Shown here: positions 27,735 to 38,395 of the stretch, in pieces
How the letters are laid out: the number at the start of each line of letters is the position of its first letter
Position numbering within the stretch: position 1 is the stretch's first letter
Source: CAWBRT01 sp963819175
Lineage (GTDB): Bacteria > Acidobacteriota > Terriglobia > Terriglobales > Acidobacteriaceae
NCBI GenBank assembly: GCA_963819175.1
Contig: CAWFVJ010000012.1
Span: 62,001 to 126,000, forward strand
Reading direction: 5' to 3'
Length of the DNA: 64,000 nt
Position numbers and translations under genes: made by a program
Notes under the pieces: model-generated
What the model was told of the DNA's origin: nothing
What the model saw: the letters and a program-made list of their open reading frames with translations, nothing else
Database searches by the model: none

Positions 27735-28315
27735 ATGTTGCGGGGCAACAGTGGCGGCAATTCGACCCAACCTGCGAAGGTCGTTCTCAAGAAATACGGG
27801 AAAAATCGACGGCTATACGACACCTCGTCCAGCCGGTATGTCAATTTGGACGAAGTGGCGACTTTGGTCCGAAATGGAACAGAGGTCCAGATTGTCGATG
27901 CCAAGACCGGCGAGGATCTGACCCGCGGTTGCCTGATGCAGATCGTCATGGAAGACGCCAAGGAGAAGCCAACGGGCCTCCCGCTGGAGCTGCTTCGCCA
28001 ACTGGTCGTTGCCTCGGATCATGTCGGGCGCGAGTTCATTATGTGGTATTTGAATTCGGCATTCGATGCCTATCGCAAAGTGCAGAACACGGTTGAAGAT
28101 GGGTTAAGCGAGGTGAAGTCCGCGGCCAGCATCTCCGCTGCAACTGGTGAAGAACGTTTATCCAGAGCACCGTGTCGGAAAAACAATCGGAAAAACAAGC
28201 TGAAGAGAGCGAATTGCAGGAACTCCGCAAGCGAGTAGCGGAGTTGGAGAAGAGGGCCGGTAATCCTGCTCGGAAGCGCCGGCGCGGCAAAGCCACGACA
28301 TCATCGACTCGGTAG
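27735..28315 (+). CDS. phaR: PHA accumulation regulator PhaR (frameshifted C-terminus)
   Basis: PhaR is a granule-sensing repressor of phasin genes. The N-terminal DNA-binding domain is clear: LKKYGKNRRLYDTSSSRYVN and LDEVATLVRNGTEVQIVDAKTGEDLT, followed by the PHB-accumulation domain (GLPLELLRQLVVASDHVGRE). After breaks near 28130-28170 the C-terminus continues as a coiled coil, KQAEESELQELRKRVAELEK, with a basic tail ending at 28315. ATG 27735 has a GGGGG site. A GTTGC-N3-GCAAC palindrome overlaps the start codon, which suggests autorepression. It is divergent from the phasin-like gene and convergent with the wax ester synthase gene. Confidence 0.85.
27737..27749. promoter_or_regulatory. 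Putative PhaR operator 2, overlapping the phaR start
   Basis: GTTGCGGGGCAAC is a second GTTGC-N3-GCAAC palindrome, 68 bases from operator 1, and begins inside the phaR ATG. Binding there could block phaR expression. Confidence 0.5.
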
Positions 28316-28417
28316 GCCCTCAGTACGCTCATTGGGCTTGGCTCCGAACCGCTTGCAATGGTTTCTTCACCGCCCACGCTTAGCGAAATCACCTGCTGAC
28401 CTGCCACTGCTTTTGCC

Positions 28418-30022
28418 TCAGGTTCTCTCGCGGATTTGGCGGGAGAGGCAATCGTTTCCGGCGCGACCACGACTTTGCAGCTTGGCAGCGGATTTTGCAG
28501 TAGCCGGAACAGGCTTGCCCTGTGGCTTGGCCCGTTTGCGGCTCGGTCGAGTCCGACGAACGCCAACCGCCTTCAACAGTTCCGCAAAACTCGTGCTGAG
28601 CAGTTTGTCCAGAACCCTAAGATCGGGAATCGCATGTGCATCTCCGGTAAATCCGAAGAATGCGGTGCCGTCATAAGTCAGAACGGCGCAGTTCATTCCC
28701 ATCTCGCCGCCGATCGGCACATACGGATGGCAGGAGAGCAGCCGGTGACCAAGAAAGTAAAGCGGGACCTGGGGGCCGGGCACGTTGGTGCAAATGAGAT
28801 TGCAAAGGCTGAGAGGCAATTGACTGATAAGCGGCCCTACGAGCGCCTGCAAAGCATTCGGAATCGCGCCTATCCAGCTCCCGAGCAGTCCGACCAGTTC
28901 GGCCAAATGCGCGCTCCGGGCACGGGCCACGGCCGCACGCACCGCATCGATCAGCTTAAGGGGATCAGCGATATCCAGCGGGATGTCGACTGGAAGAAAC
29001 GTGATCCGATTTCCGAGGTCGGTTGCTTGCGCCGTTGCCACGGATATTCACCGGAACAATGATCCTTACTCGCTGTCCCTTAAGCCGAACATCGTGCAAT
29101 TCCGCATAGCGCCGTACAGTCGAAGTCACGAGCGTGAGCACGACATCGTTAACCGTAGCGCCGCAGGCCTGCTTTATGGCCTTTATATCGGCCAGCGGAA
29201 TTCCGAGCCCAGTTGAACTTCTGAGGGCCGCGGCAGACGACGTTGAATGGCAGGCGATTGGGAGTTGCAGCGACATCCGGCAGCACACGTTGCAATTCGT
29301 CAAGGAGCGGAGTCCGCGCCTCAGGGTTCGTAGCCGACTCGGCGCGTGCTTCTGCTGCTTCGGGCTGTTCTTCCACGCCTGCTATCACCTGCTTGGTCAG
29401 GGCCAGCAGCTCTGATTCGGCGGCCAGAAAGCGCTTCACGGCAGACATCGACGAGCTGATCAAGTCGTTCAGCAGCGACTTCTCGCCAAGCGGTCGCGGC
29501 GGCGCGTGAAGGGGCTCCTTCTCCTTGGGCTTTGGCGGCGGAGTGGGGCTCGGATCCAGGAGGGCCGTTAGCAGTCCGACTCCCGCAATTCCATCGGCGA
29601 GGCAATGGTGCATCCTGATAACCGCACCCGTGCGATTGCCCTTCAGCCCGTGCACCAGAGTAAAATCCCACAGCGGCCGGTGCCGGTCCAAAGTAGTGCT
29701 CAGTATCTTGCCGGCTGCGCTTCTTAAACTCAGCCTCCGTTCCTCGCTTCAGCACGACCTCGCGAACGTGATTGCGCAGGTCGAACTCGGGGTCGTACTC
29801 CCACGACGGGAGATCGATGTTGTACAAAGGAGCGACCACACGTTGCAGGTAGCGAGGGATGAAGGGGAGCTTGGATTCGATGAACTGCAAGCAACTGTCC
29901 AGCGAGATCACACCCTCGAAGACGTTGACCGACGCCACGTTTACCGGTTGACCCTCACGTTCGAAATACAGGAAGAGAGCGTCTCCGGGGGAGAGCAAAC
30001 TCTGATTGCGAATATCTGCCAT
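28418..30022 (-). CDS. Wax ester synthase/acyl-CoA:diacylglycerol acyltransferase (frameshifted)
   Basis: WS/DGAT enzymes esterify fatty alcohols or diacylglycerol with acyl-CoA to make neutral storage lipid. The start MADIRNQSLLSPGDALFLYF has a GGAAGG site. Further motifs are RPLWDFTLVHGL, the catalytic HHxxxDG as MHHCLADGIAG, GATVNDVVLTLV (ND motif), RIIVPVNIRGNG and a C-terminal domain with NLICTNVPGPQVPLYFLGH. A Pro/Ala/Lys-rich tail follows. At least three one-base breaks occur (near 29690, 29200-29320, 29040). Joined length is about 535 residues. The gene lies between phaR and the STAS/adhE pair, within a fatty alcohol/aldehyde gene set. Confidence 0.9.
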
Positions 30023-30127
30023 GTAGGTGCCTTCCGTCGAGGCGCCAGAGCGCCCCATTTTCATGGGCGGTCGCCCAATCGTCGTGTAACTCGTCCGCGG
30101 CCAAACAACGCCGCCGCTCCGATCATC

Positions 30128-30403
30128 TCAGGTGAGGAACGAGAATCGCGGCGCCAGATTTACCAGCTTCAGCACTTTGTAAACTTTGACGTCGACTCCA
30201 CGCAGCACGACCTTGACGGCTTTATCGTCTGCTGCACCGGCCAGCTTTTCCATCGCCCGGAGGGCGCTCGGGTCGATCCGGCGCACGGAAGAAAAATCCA
30301 AAGCCACCTCGCGCGCGGCACTGTCCAGGTTGTCGCAGGCCTGCTGCACGCTATGGGCTAAGCGCTCCGCGTCAATTTTGAGCAAAACGGCATTCATTGT
30401 CAT
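30128..30403 (-). CDS. STAS-domain protein (anti-sigma antagonist-like)
   Basis: The roughly 91-residue protein has a STAS-like fold: a beta-strand VALDFSSVRRIDPSALRAM, where the DxSxL loop usually holds a phosphorylatable Ser, then KVVLRGVDVKVYKVLKLVNL. The phospho-Ser position reads Asp-Pro-Ser-Ala-Leu. Such proteins relay signals by partner switching or bind lipids or other ligands. It starts 18 bases after the adhE stop, so it is probably co-transcribed with adhE. Confidence 0.65.
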   Translation of the reverse strand: MTMNAVLLKIDAERLAHSVQQACDNLDSAAREVALDFSSVRRIDPSALRAMEKLAGAADDKAVKVVLRGVDVKVYKVLKLVNLAPRFSFLT

Positions 30404-30420
30404 ACGCACATCCTGACCTG

Positions 30421-33042
30421 TTATGGCTGAGACGCAGTGGCTACCTTCGCCAAGCCGCGCCCTTGATAAGCGCTCCAAAACAGCTGGACCATTTCGTTCA
30501 TCATCGGCAGGCGGGGGTTCGTCCGCCCGGAAGGATCTTCAAAGGCGCTCTTGACCAAGTCGGGCATTGCCCGCTCGAATTCCTCCTTTGAAATCCCCAA
30601 CTCGGCAATCGAACGTGGAATCGCCACCTGGTCGAGCAACTGTTCTGTCGCCGCCACAAGGTTGGCCACCTTTTCCTCGACCGTATTACCGCCCAGGCCA
30701 AGCATGTCGGCGATAGCGGCATATTTCTTGTCCGCGGTATATCCGCGCTGATTCGGGGAGGGCATGAACTTGGTTGGCACCGACGCATTATACGCAATCA
30801 CATGCGGCAACATGAGCGCGTTGGCCCGACCGTGAGGGACGCCGAAGCGCGCGCCGAAGGCATGTGCCAGTGCATGGTTGACGCCTACCGAGACGTTGGC
30901 GAACGCAATTGCCGCAATGCAGGCGGCATTGTGCATCATGCTGCGCGCCTCCTCATTCTCGGGGTGCTCGTAAGCAATGGGCAGGTACTTGAACACCATT
31001 TGAATTGCCTGCATGGCGTTCGGGTCCGAGTAGGGCGAAGCATAAAGCGAAACGGCAGCTTCCAGCGCGTGAGTCAAACAGTCGATGCCGGTATCGGCGG
31101 TGAGGCCCTTCGGCATTGACATGACGAACTGCGGATCGATGATCGCCACATCCGGGGTCAGCGAGTAATCGGCGAGTGTCACCTTCCGCCCGCGCTCTTT
31201 ATCGGTGAGGACGGCAAACGGCGTCACTTCGCTCCCGGTTCCGCTGGTGGTCGAGATGGCAATCAACCGCGTCGGGTTGATTTTTTCGGTCGGGAACTGA
31301 ACCACGCGCTTGCGGATATCGAGGAACGGAGCGGCCAATTCATCCAAGTCGGCCTCCGGCGATTCGTACTTGAGCTTCATGATCTTCGCCGCATCGAGCA
31401 CGGCCCCGCCGCCCAGAGCGATGATCTGGTCCGCTTTGTAGAGTTTGAGCGACTCCACGCCTTGCATGACGACCTTGACCTCGGGCTCCGCATCGGGAAT
31501 GACCTCGACATGGACGCGAGTCTGCGGTGGAAGGTAGCGCCGGACAATATCGACGTGGCCGATTTGCTCCAACAACGAACTGGTAACGATCACGGTGGAG
31601 CGCGAGGCGAACTGGCGCAGGTTTTCCACGGCGTTCAAATTGAAGTAGATGTGATTGGGGATGCGGAGCCACATATGCGCTGGCGTCCTCCGAGACACGC
31701 GTTTGATATTCAAATAGTGATATACGTTTACGTTATCGGTCGTGCTGTTGCCGCCGCCGGTGCCGCATCCGAATGAGAAGGTGGGCACCATGTCGTTGTA
31801 AATGCCGCCGAGCGCTCCGACCGAGCCCGGCGAATTCACGATGATGCGCCCGGCGTTCATCATCTCGCCGAACTTGCGGATGATCTCATCGTTGTTCGAG
31901 AAGATGACCGCGGTGTGTCCAAGCCCGCCGGCGTGGTTCACGTCCACGCACACTTTGAGCGCCTCATCGACGGACTTAGCACGATAGACCGCGAGCACCG
32001 GAAACAGTTTCTCGACCGACAGGGGATGTTCGCGACCCACACCTTGAATCGGCGCAATCAAGAGTTTGGTGTTCGGCTTCACGGAAAGACCGATCATGCG
32101 GGCGATATCGGTGGCTTTCTGGCCGACTGCCATGGGCTGCATGAATCCGGTTTCGGGGTCGATCACCGTGCGCCCCAGCAGCTTCGCCTCTTTCTCGTTG
32201 CAGATGTGCGCGCCCAGGTCCGCGAAGTTCTTCAGCACGCGATCATAAATCTCATCATCGATCACCAGCGTCTGCTCTGAGGCGCAAATCGTTCCATTGT
32301 CGAACGTCTTGGAGGTGATGATGTCCACCACGGCCATTTCCAGATCGGCCGTCTTTTCCAGATAGACCGGCGTATTGCCCGGCCCCACGCCAAGGGCTGG
32401 CTTGCCGGAGCTATAGGCGGCTTTAACGGCGCTCGGTCCACCGGTGGCATCAATCAGGCCGACATCCTTGTGATGCATGAGGTAGGCATTGTCCTCCAGG
32501 GTGTGCGATTCCAGGCAGGAGAAAACGCCTTCAGGTGCGCCGTGCTTCACCGCCGCCTCATACATGATCCGCACAGCCTCGTGGCAACAGTGCCATGCGT
32601 TAGGGTGAGGACTGAAGATAACAGCGTTCCTGGTCTTGATGGCCATGACGCATTTGAAGAGAACCGTCGAAGTAGGGTTCGTAATTGGAGTGAGCGAGAA
32701 GATGACACCGATCGGGTCCGCCACCTCTACCAGATTGCGCTCCGGAAATTCGCGAATGGTGCCAACGGTGCGTTTATCCTTTACGTAGTTGTAGACAAAC
32801 TCCGTGGCCACCATGTTCTTAAGGGCCTTGTCTTCCAGAACCCCGAGCCGGGTTTCCTTAATCGCCAGCCCCGCCAGGTATTGAGCTTGTTCGAGTCCAG
32901 CCAAAACCATCGCTTTAACAATGCGATCGACATCCTCTTGAGTGTATTGCGTAAAGACAGCGGCGGCGATTCTGGCTTGACTGACTAGTCCTTCCAGGTA
33001 AGCAATCCGTTCTTCGCTGGGGATTGAAAGGTTCTCTGCCAT
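30421..33042 (-). CDS. adhE: Bifunctional acetaldehyde-CoA/alcohol dehydrogenase AdhE
   Basis: The intact 873-residue two-domain enzyme reduces acyl-CoA to aldehyde and then to alcohol. The N-terminal ALDH domain (about 1-440) has SLTPITNPTSTV, GPGNTPVY and the catalytic Cys in GTICASEQTLVID. The C-terminal iron-type ADH domain (about 455-873) has IALGGGAVLDAAKIMK, STTSGTGSEVTPFAV and iron-ligand histidines in GVNHALAHAFGARFGVPHGRA. ATG 33042 is preceded by GGAGGAG. E. coli AdhE makes ethanol; next to a wax ester synthase a role with longer acyl-CoAs is conceivable but untested. Confidence 0.93.
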   Translation of the reverse strand: MAENLSIPSEERIAYLEGLVSQARIAAAVFTQYTQEDVDRIVKAMVLAGLEQAQYLAGLAIKETRLGVLEDKALKNMVATEFVYNYVKDKRTVGTIREFPERNLVEVADPIGVIFSLTPITNPTSTVLFKCVMAIKTRNAVIFSPHPNAWHCCHEAVRIMYEAAVKHGAPEGVFSCLESHTLEDNAYLMHHKDVGLIDATGGPSAVKAAYSSGKPALGVGPGNTPVYLEKTADLEMAVVDIITSKTFDNGTICASEQTLVIDDEIYDRVLKNFADLGAHICNEKEAKLLGRTVIDPETGFMQPMAVGQKATDIARMIGLSVKPNTKLLIAPIQGVGREHPLSVEKLFPVLAVYRAKSVDEALKVCVDVNHAGGLGHTAVIFSNNDEIIRKFGEMMNAGRIIVNSPGSVGALGGIYNDMVPTFSFGCGTGGGNSTTDNVNVYHYLNIKRVSRRTPAHMWLRIPNHIYFNLNAVENLRQFASRSTVIVTSSLLEQIGHVDIVRRYLPPQTRVHVEVIPDAEPEVKVVMQGVESLKLYKADQIIALGGGAVLDAAKIMKLKYESPEADLDELAAPFLDIRKRVVQFPTEKINPTRLIAISTTSGTGSEVTPFAVLTDKERGRKVTLADYSLTPDVAIIDPQFVMSMPKGLTADTGIDCLTHALEAAVSLYASPYSDPNAMQAIQMVFKYLPIAYEHPENEEARSMMHNAACIAAIAFANVSVGVNHALAHAFGARFGVPHGRANALMLPHVIAYNASVPTKFMPSPNQRGYTADKKYAAIADMLGLGGNTVEEKVANLVAATEQLLDQVAIPRSIAELGISKEEFERAMPDLVKSAFEDPSGRTNPRLPMMNEMVQLFWSAYQGRGLAKVATASQP

Positions 33043-33069
33043 ACTTGTGCTCTCCTCCAACTTCACCAA

Positions 33070-33505
33070 AAACTCGTCATCCGAAAAACTCTACTTAGCT
33101 TATCCCATGCAAATTCAATCGTTCTCGCTCAAGTACTCATGAGCAGCATACGCGTCCGCGGAAAATCGCGAACCTATTCCAGTAGCACAATAGCATATTG
33201 AAATCCAGCATTTATTTGCAGCAGACACACCCAACGCGATCGCATATTAGATCAGCGTCGAATTTCCCTCATCCGGCCAAGATACGTCAAGACCCCGCAG
33301 CCAGCCCCGTGCGCCGAGTGAATTTGAGGTACAGTCCTGCTGCTTGCTATTCCGCGTTCAGTGGTATGGTATTCATCAGTTGTCGCGTAGTGGGTCGCAA
33401 TTGGTTGTCGATCTGAATTCCGTCAAGGCAAACAAAGGCAAGTAAATGCCTTCCAAATCTTGAAGTTATGGTCCGACTCCTAAGGGAGAACGGGTCCGCG
33501 TATTC
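33070..33505. other. Divergent promoter region between adhE and the GMC oxidoreductase
   Basis: About 435 bases are free of genes. Both flanking genes read outward, so promoters for both must lie here. No single -35/-10 pair is convincing and no repeat was seen. Confidence 0.4.
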
Positions 33506-33565
33506 GTGGGCAGTCTAGCAGAGAAGAGAACGCTTCGCGTTCCGCTCAGTCTGGATGAGGAAAAC

Positions 33566-35237
33566 ATGAGGCCGACGGACGGACAACAATTTGATTTCGA
33601 CTTTATTGTCATTGGCTCCGGGTTCGGAGGCAGTGTCACTGCGCACCGGCTGACGGAGAAGGGCTATAGGGTTGCAGTCATCGAAATGGGCCGACGTTGG
33701 ACGCCTGAAAATCTGCCGTCCACCAACTGGCTTATCCATCGCTGGTTTTGGCGTCCGAAATTGGCGCTACGCGGTTTCTTTAACATGCGGTTTTTCAAGC
33801 ATGTCACCATACTCCACGGCTGCGCCGTCGGTGGCGGATCGATCACCTACGCTGCCACCTTGCTGCGGCCTCCGGACAAAGTATGGGAAATGGGTTCCTG
33901 GGCCGGGTTGGCCGACTGGAAAGAAGAAATGCCGCGGCACTATGCAGCCGCCTCTCGGATGCTCGGTGTTGTCGAGAACAAGATTCTCGGCCCGGCCGAT
34001 CATCTGCTGAAAAAAATGGCCGACGCGGTTGGAGCCGGAAATACCTTTTACCGCACCAGCGTTGCTATTTTCCAGCCCTCCGGTACGGAGCCGGGCGGCA
34101 AAACCTTACATGATCCGTTTTTCGGTGGAGAGGGGCCGGACCGGACCACGTGCATCGGCTGCGGCGGTTGCATGATGGGCTGCCGACATGGCGCCAAGAA
34201 CACTCTGGACCTGAACTACCTGTACCTGGCGGAGAAGCACGGGGCCCAGGTCTTCGCGGAAACGAAAGTCGTGGATGTCAAAGCCGCTGAACGGCAGTGG
34301 CGATGGCAGCGACGGATACGAAGTCCATACCGTAAGGTCCACTGCGTGGCTGGATCGGCACCCAGGACGGCTTACTTGCCGTGCGGTTGTCTTCGCCGCA
34401 TCCTCGCTCGGCACGATGGAACTGCTCTTTCATCTTCGCGAGAAAGGTTCGTTGCCGGCCATCAGCGCCCAGCTCGGCAAACGCGTTCGCACCAATTCCG
34501 AATCGCTGATCGGGGTGCGCATACCGGGCTCCCAGCAGGATTTGTCCAAAGGTATTGCCATCGGCTCCGGAGTCTACATCGACGAGCATACCCACATCGA
34601 AGCGGTTCGGTATCCCAGCGGCTCGGATACGATGAGCATGTTGACCACGATTATGACCGGTGGCCGTCCCGGTACGAGCCGGGTTAGGCTGTGGCTCAGG
34701 AATCTCGTGGTCTCGCTGCTGCGCCATCCCTGGAAGACCCTGCGCATCCTTCAGCCTTGGGCATGGGCCAGAGAGACTGTAATTCTGCTTTGCATGCAGG
34801 CGCTCGAAGGTCACATCAACATGTGCTGGGAACGAAGTTGGTTCTGGCCGTTCCGAAAATTTCTAGTGAGCCGCGGAGAGAGAGTCCCCACCTACATCCC
34901 TAAAGCAAACGAGTTTGCGGAGAAGTTTGCCCGTCTCAGCGGGGGCACTGCGGTGAGCATGCTTCCGGAGATCCTGTTTGATGTCCCCGGAACGGCGCAC
35001 TGTCTCGGCGGCTGCGTGATCGCCGCTTCCGATGAAAACGGCGTGGTCGACTCTCGCCACCGCGTTTTCGGCTACAAGAATATGTACGTCTGCGACGGAT
35101 CGGTCGTGGCAACCAATCTCGGGGTGAATCCCAGTTTGACGATTGCCGCGCTCGCTGAACGGGCCATGAGCTTCATTCCGCCGGCATCGCAGGCGGCCTG
35201 GAACGATGCGGCAGAAGAAGCCACGAGCACAAGATAG
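33566..35237 (+). CDS. GMC-family FAD oxidoreductase with Cys cluster (frameshifted)
   Basis: The product resembles cholesterol oxidase-like GMC flavoproteins. The FAD-binding Rossmann motif is FIVIGSGFGGSVTAHRL, and CAVGGGSITYAATLL follows. A Cys-rich CIGCGGCMMGCRHGAKN resembles a small ferredoxin-like binding loop. After a break near 34265-34300 the frame continues with RAVVFAASSLGTMELLFHL and the C-terminal FAD/substrate part LGGCVIAASDENGVVD with NLGVNPSLTIAALAERAM. The ATG at 33566 (GAGGA upstream) is preferred over GTG 33506. Substrates of this group include sterols and long-chain alcohols. The neighbours (AdhE, ALDH, WS/DGAT) make a fatty-alcohol substrate plausible. Confidence 0.85.
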
Positions 35238-35342
35238 TGACGAACTCTGGCGGTCTTTCGAAGCAGGCAGGATTTAGTTGGACTGGACAATTTCGGGTAC
35301 CGTGCGCTATTGTGCATATCTTTTGGAGGAAGACTTCGATCC

Positions 35343-35804
35343 ATGGAAAAGATTGCTGAAGTCGAAGAAGCAAAGGCCTTAATGACGGAGGGTGGAAGTT
35401 GGTCCGTCATGAGGTGGTTGAGAGAGAAGAAGAGAGCACGGAGAACCGCCGATAAAGCGAACGCCGCTCTCTGGGCAATGCAAAAAGCGTTGAGGGAGTC
35501 ATGGAGCGACGATCTCAGATTGGCCTACGAGAGCTTGGCCGCGCAAGGCGACGGTGGTGGACGCGTACGCAGGCCGGCCATTGATCGCGAAACCATGCTG
35601 TTTGTGAAGAGCGTGAAAGAGGCCGATGACGCGGCTTACCAGGCACACTTGGACGCCGAGGAAACCTTCGATTTGGCCGATAAGAGGTTGAGCACCAGCT
35701 TGGCCCGAGAGGGAAGCAGAAAAGCAATCCGCTCTTGGGTACTGTACGAAGAAGCCATTGTTAAGGCCGAGGCCGGCCTCTCTTTAAGCAAGACTTCGAA
35801 ATAG
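35343..35804 (+). CDS. Hypothetical helical protein
   Basis: The 153-residue soluble protein is rich in Ala, Glu, Lys and Arg and predicted by eye to be mostly helical (EKIAEVEEAKALM, REKKRARRTADKANAAL, DAEETFDLADKRLSTSLA). GGAGGA precedes ATG 35343 by about ten bases. No family or function is recognised. It follows the GMC oxidoreductase on the same strand and converges with the esterase gene. Confidence 0.55.
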   Translation: MEKIAEVEEAKALMTEGGSWSVMRWLREKKRARRTADKANAALWAMQKALRESWSDDLRLAYESLAAQGDGGGRVRRPAIDRETMLFVKSVKEADDAAYQAHLDAEETFDLADKRLSTSLAREGSRKAIRSWVLYEEAIVKAEAGLSLSKTSK

Positions 35805-35850
35805 GGACGCGCTGCCGGACCCGTCGTGAATCGCGTCGTCAGCTTGCCGA

Positions 35851-36938
35851 TTAAAGGGATGGCGTTGGTTTCGGTTCGCGAACGTGCTGATCGATTACTT
35901 CGCCGAGTCGACGAAGCGCTTCGGTGCTTTGCGGTACCTCGTATCCGAAGACCTGAAAATCATGATTCATATCGGCCCAGGACTCCAGAACCACGTTAGC
36001 CCCTTGACGCTTCGCGCGAGAGGCAAATGCGGTAATGCTGTCGTAAAGAATCTCAGCACGACCGGCCTGAATGTAGATTGGAGAAATATTCCGCAAATCA
36101 GCATAGACCGGCGAAACATAAGGATCTCGGCGCTGAGCGGGCGGACAGAACCAATCGGCCCATTGAACCAACATGGTTGGGGCAATCCAATCGAAGGCTT
36201 CGTTGCTGACGAGGCTGGTGCAGCTTCCGTGGGATTCGGCCGGCGCTTCAAAATCGGTTGGCGGGGAGAGCGCAAAAACCAGCTTCGGCAGAGGAAGTTT
36301 CAAGTCGCGCGCCAATAAGAGAAAAGCAATTGCCAGATTTCCCCCGGCCGAGTCGCCCCCGATAACCAGCTCGTTGGGATTGGTCCCATTGTCGAGTAAC
36401 CACTGGTACGCGCTATGCGCATCCTCAAGTTGCGCAGGGAACCGGTGTTCCGGCGATAAGCGGTAGTCGAGAACAAATGTCCTGGACTGTGCCGCGAGGG
36501 TGAGCAATGCGCTAAGGTTGGCGTGAGCCCTGGGATAGAAAGAGTAGCCGCCGCCGTGAAAATAAAGCACGGTAACCTTTGGCTCTGCTTTCTTTGGGGC
36601 GAACCAACTCCCTCTGATTGTTGCACTGGTTACAGGTGTGATGCTCACGTCCGAGAGTGCCGGGGAATTGAGGACGACGGAATCCATGTAGCGTCGCGTT
36701 TCATTCACGCTGGGCATTTGAAGGCGGTTCCAGATGCGCTCTCAGAATCCCGGTGCCAATTTCTATCGCCCAGTTCCACCCTGGCAGCCGTGCTCCCTTC
36801 AGCGTTCGATGCAGGCACGTATTCGTCGCGGACCAGCATGCAAGCGATGCGAGCCGCATCCCGTACTGTGCCGGGGAATGGAACTGCACCTTGAGCATAC
36901 GGAATCATACTCCGCGCTACAGGCATGACGCGCGCCAT
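35851..36938 (-). CDS. HSL-family alpha/beta hydrolase (frameshifted near the N-terminus)
   Basis: This hormone-sensitive-lipase-type esterase has the oxyanion motif LYFHGGGYSF, the nucleophile GGDSAGGNLAIAF and the catalytic His in DMNHDFQVFG. At the acid position AGRAEILYDS, Glu stands where Asp is usual, or the following Asp serves. The main frame starts at 36717 but lacks the cap helices. After a break near 36745-36760 the upstream frame supplies ARIACMLVRDEYVPASNAEG from ATG 36938. Joined length is about 360 residues. It likely cleaves short or medium acyl esters. It lies 10 bases from the aldehyde dehydrogenase and is probably co-transcribed with it. Confidence 0.85.
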
Positions 36939-36948
36939 CAAAAAACCC

Positions 36949-38395
36949 TTAGCGTTTCATTAACAGCTTCAGCATCCAGTTGGCTAGGCGTCCGAAGGGC
37001 GGGCGCAACAGGAGTGTACTGTTGATGCGGCTCTGCACGAACACTCCCTTGCGATGCGAGAAAGTCTGGAAGCCGAACTCACCGTGATACGCACCGATGC
37101 CGGAGGCGCCGACTCCTCCGAAGGGAAGGTCGTTGACCACGATGTGCATGAGCGTGTTATTGACGGAAACGTCCCCGGCGATGGTCTTGCGCAGCACCTC
37201 GTCACGGCTCGCCCGGTCGGTCCCAAAATAGTAAAGCGCAAGCGGACGCGGCCGCCGATTGATGTAATCGATCGCGTCCTCGATCCGGCGATAGGTCTTG
37301 AGCGCCAGCACCGGGCCAAAGATCTCTTCACGCATCAGCGCCAGTCCGTCTTCGGGATCGACAACCAGTGTCGGCGTAACCTTGCGCTCTTCCTCCACCA
37401 GCGACTCGTTGGAGGGATTGAACTCAATGACCCGTGCTCCCTTGTTCTTTGCCTCATCGAGATACTGCATGATTCGCCGGTAATGGCGCTCGTTGACGAT
37501 GGAGGTGTAATCGGGATTAGCCCTCAGACTCGGATAGAATTTCTTCACCGCCTCGCCCGGCAAGCCTGATGAACTCTTCGCAAAGCCTCTCCGGCAGCAA
37601 CACGTAATCCGGCGCGATACAGGTCTGGCCTGCGCTCAGTAGCTTGCCATAGATGATGGAATCAACCGCGGCGGGTAGCCGGGCGTCCTCTCCCACAATG
37701 CAGGGAGACTTGCCTCCCAGTTCGAGCGTCACGGGCGTGAGGTTCGCGGCTGCCGCCTGCATCACTGAGCGGCCGACCGCAGTCGATCCCGTGTAAAGCA
37801 GATGATCGAACGAAAGCCGCGAGAATGCCGCTCCAACATTCGCATCTCCCAAAACCGTCGCAACCTTTTCGGAAGGGAAAAGGCGGGCGAGGAAGTCTGC
37901 TAGAAATTCCGCGGTGCGCGGTGTGAGCTCCGACGGCTTCAGCATCACGCGATTACCCGCGGCGAGCGCTGACATCAGGGGGATGAGCGCGAGCTGAAAC
38001 GGATAATTCCAGGGGCTGATGATTCCAACGACGCCGAGCGGCTGGTAAAGAATGCGGGCATGGCCGAAGCTCAGTTCGACGCCGACAGGAACGCGTCTCG
38101 GTTTTATCCAGCGCGGCAGGTGTTTCGCGGTATGGCGGATAGCCGCAAGCATGGGCCAGACGTCCGCAATCAAAGTCTCGTGCCGCGAGCGATTGCCAAA
38201 ATCCTCGGAGATCAGCGTGGCGATCCGATCGGCATTGATCTTGATTGCGTGTTGAAGTCTGCGAAGATCGTCGAGTCGTTCGTCGAGAGACGGCGCCCCT
38301 TCCGCAAGGAAGGCTTCGCGCTGTCGCACGAATGTCTGCGCGAGCCCCTCCGGTTCGCTTCCTAATGATCGTATCTCCGCCAAGTTGCTAGCCAT
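36949..38395 (-). CDS. NAD(P)-dependent aldehyde dehydrogenase, coniferyl-aldehyde type (frameshifted)
   Basis: The enzyme oxidises an aldehyde to the acid. Visible motifs: GVVGIISPWNYPFQLALIPL, the cofactor loop FDHLLYTGSTAVGRSV, the catalytic Glu in VTLELGGKSPCIVG, the catalytic Cys in SAGQTCIAPDYVLLP, and the C-terminal LPFGGVGASGIGAYHGEFGF. ATG 38395 has AGGAGAAG upstream. One break near 37540-37560 splits it. Joined length is about 480 residues and the sequence resembles the coniferyl/long-chain aldehyde dehydrogenase group. In this setting it could oxidise fatty aldehydes from AdhE or the GMC enzyme. Confidence 0.9.
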
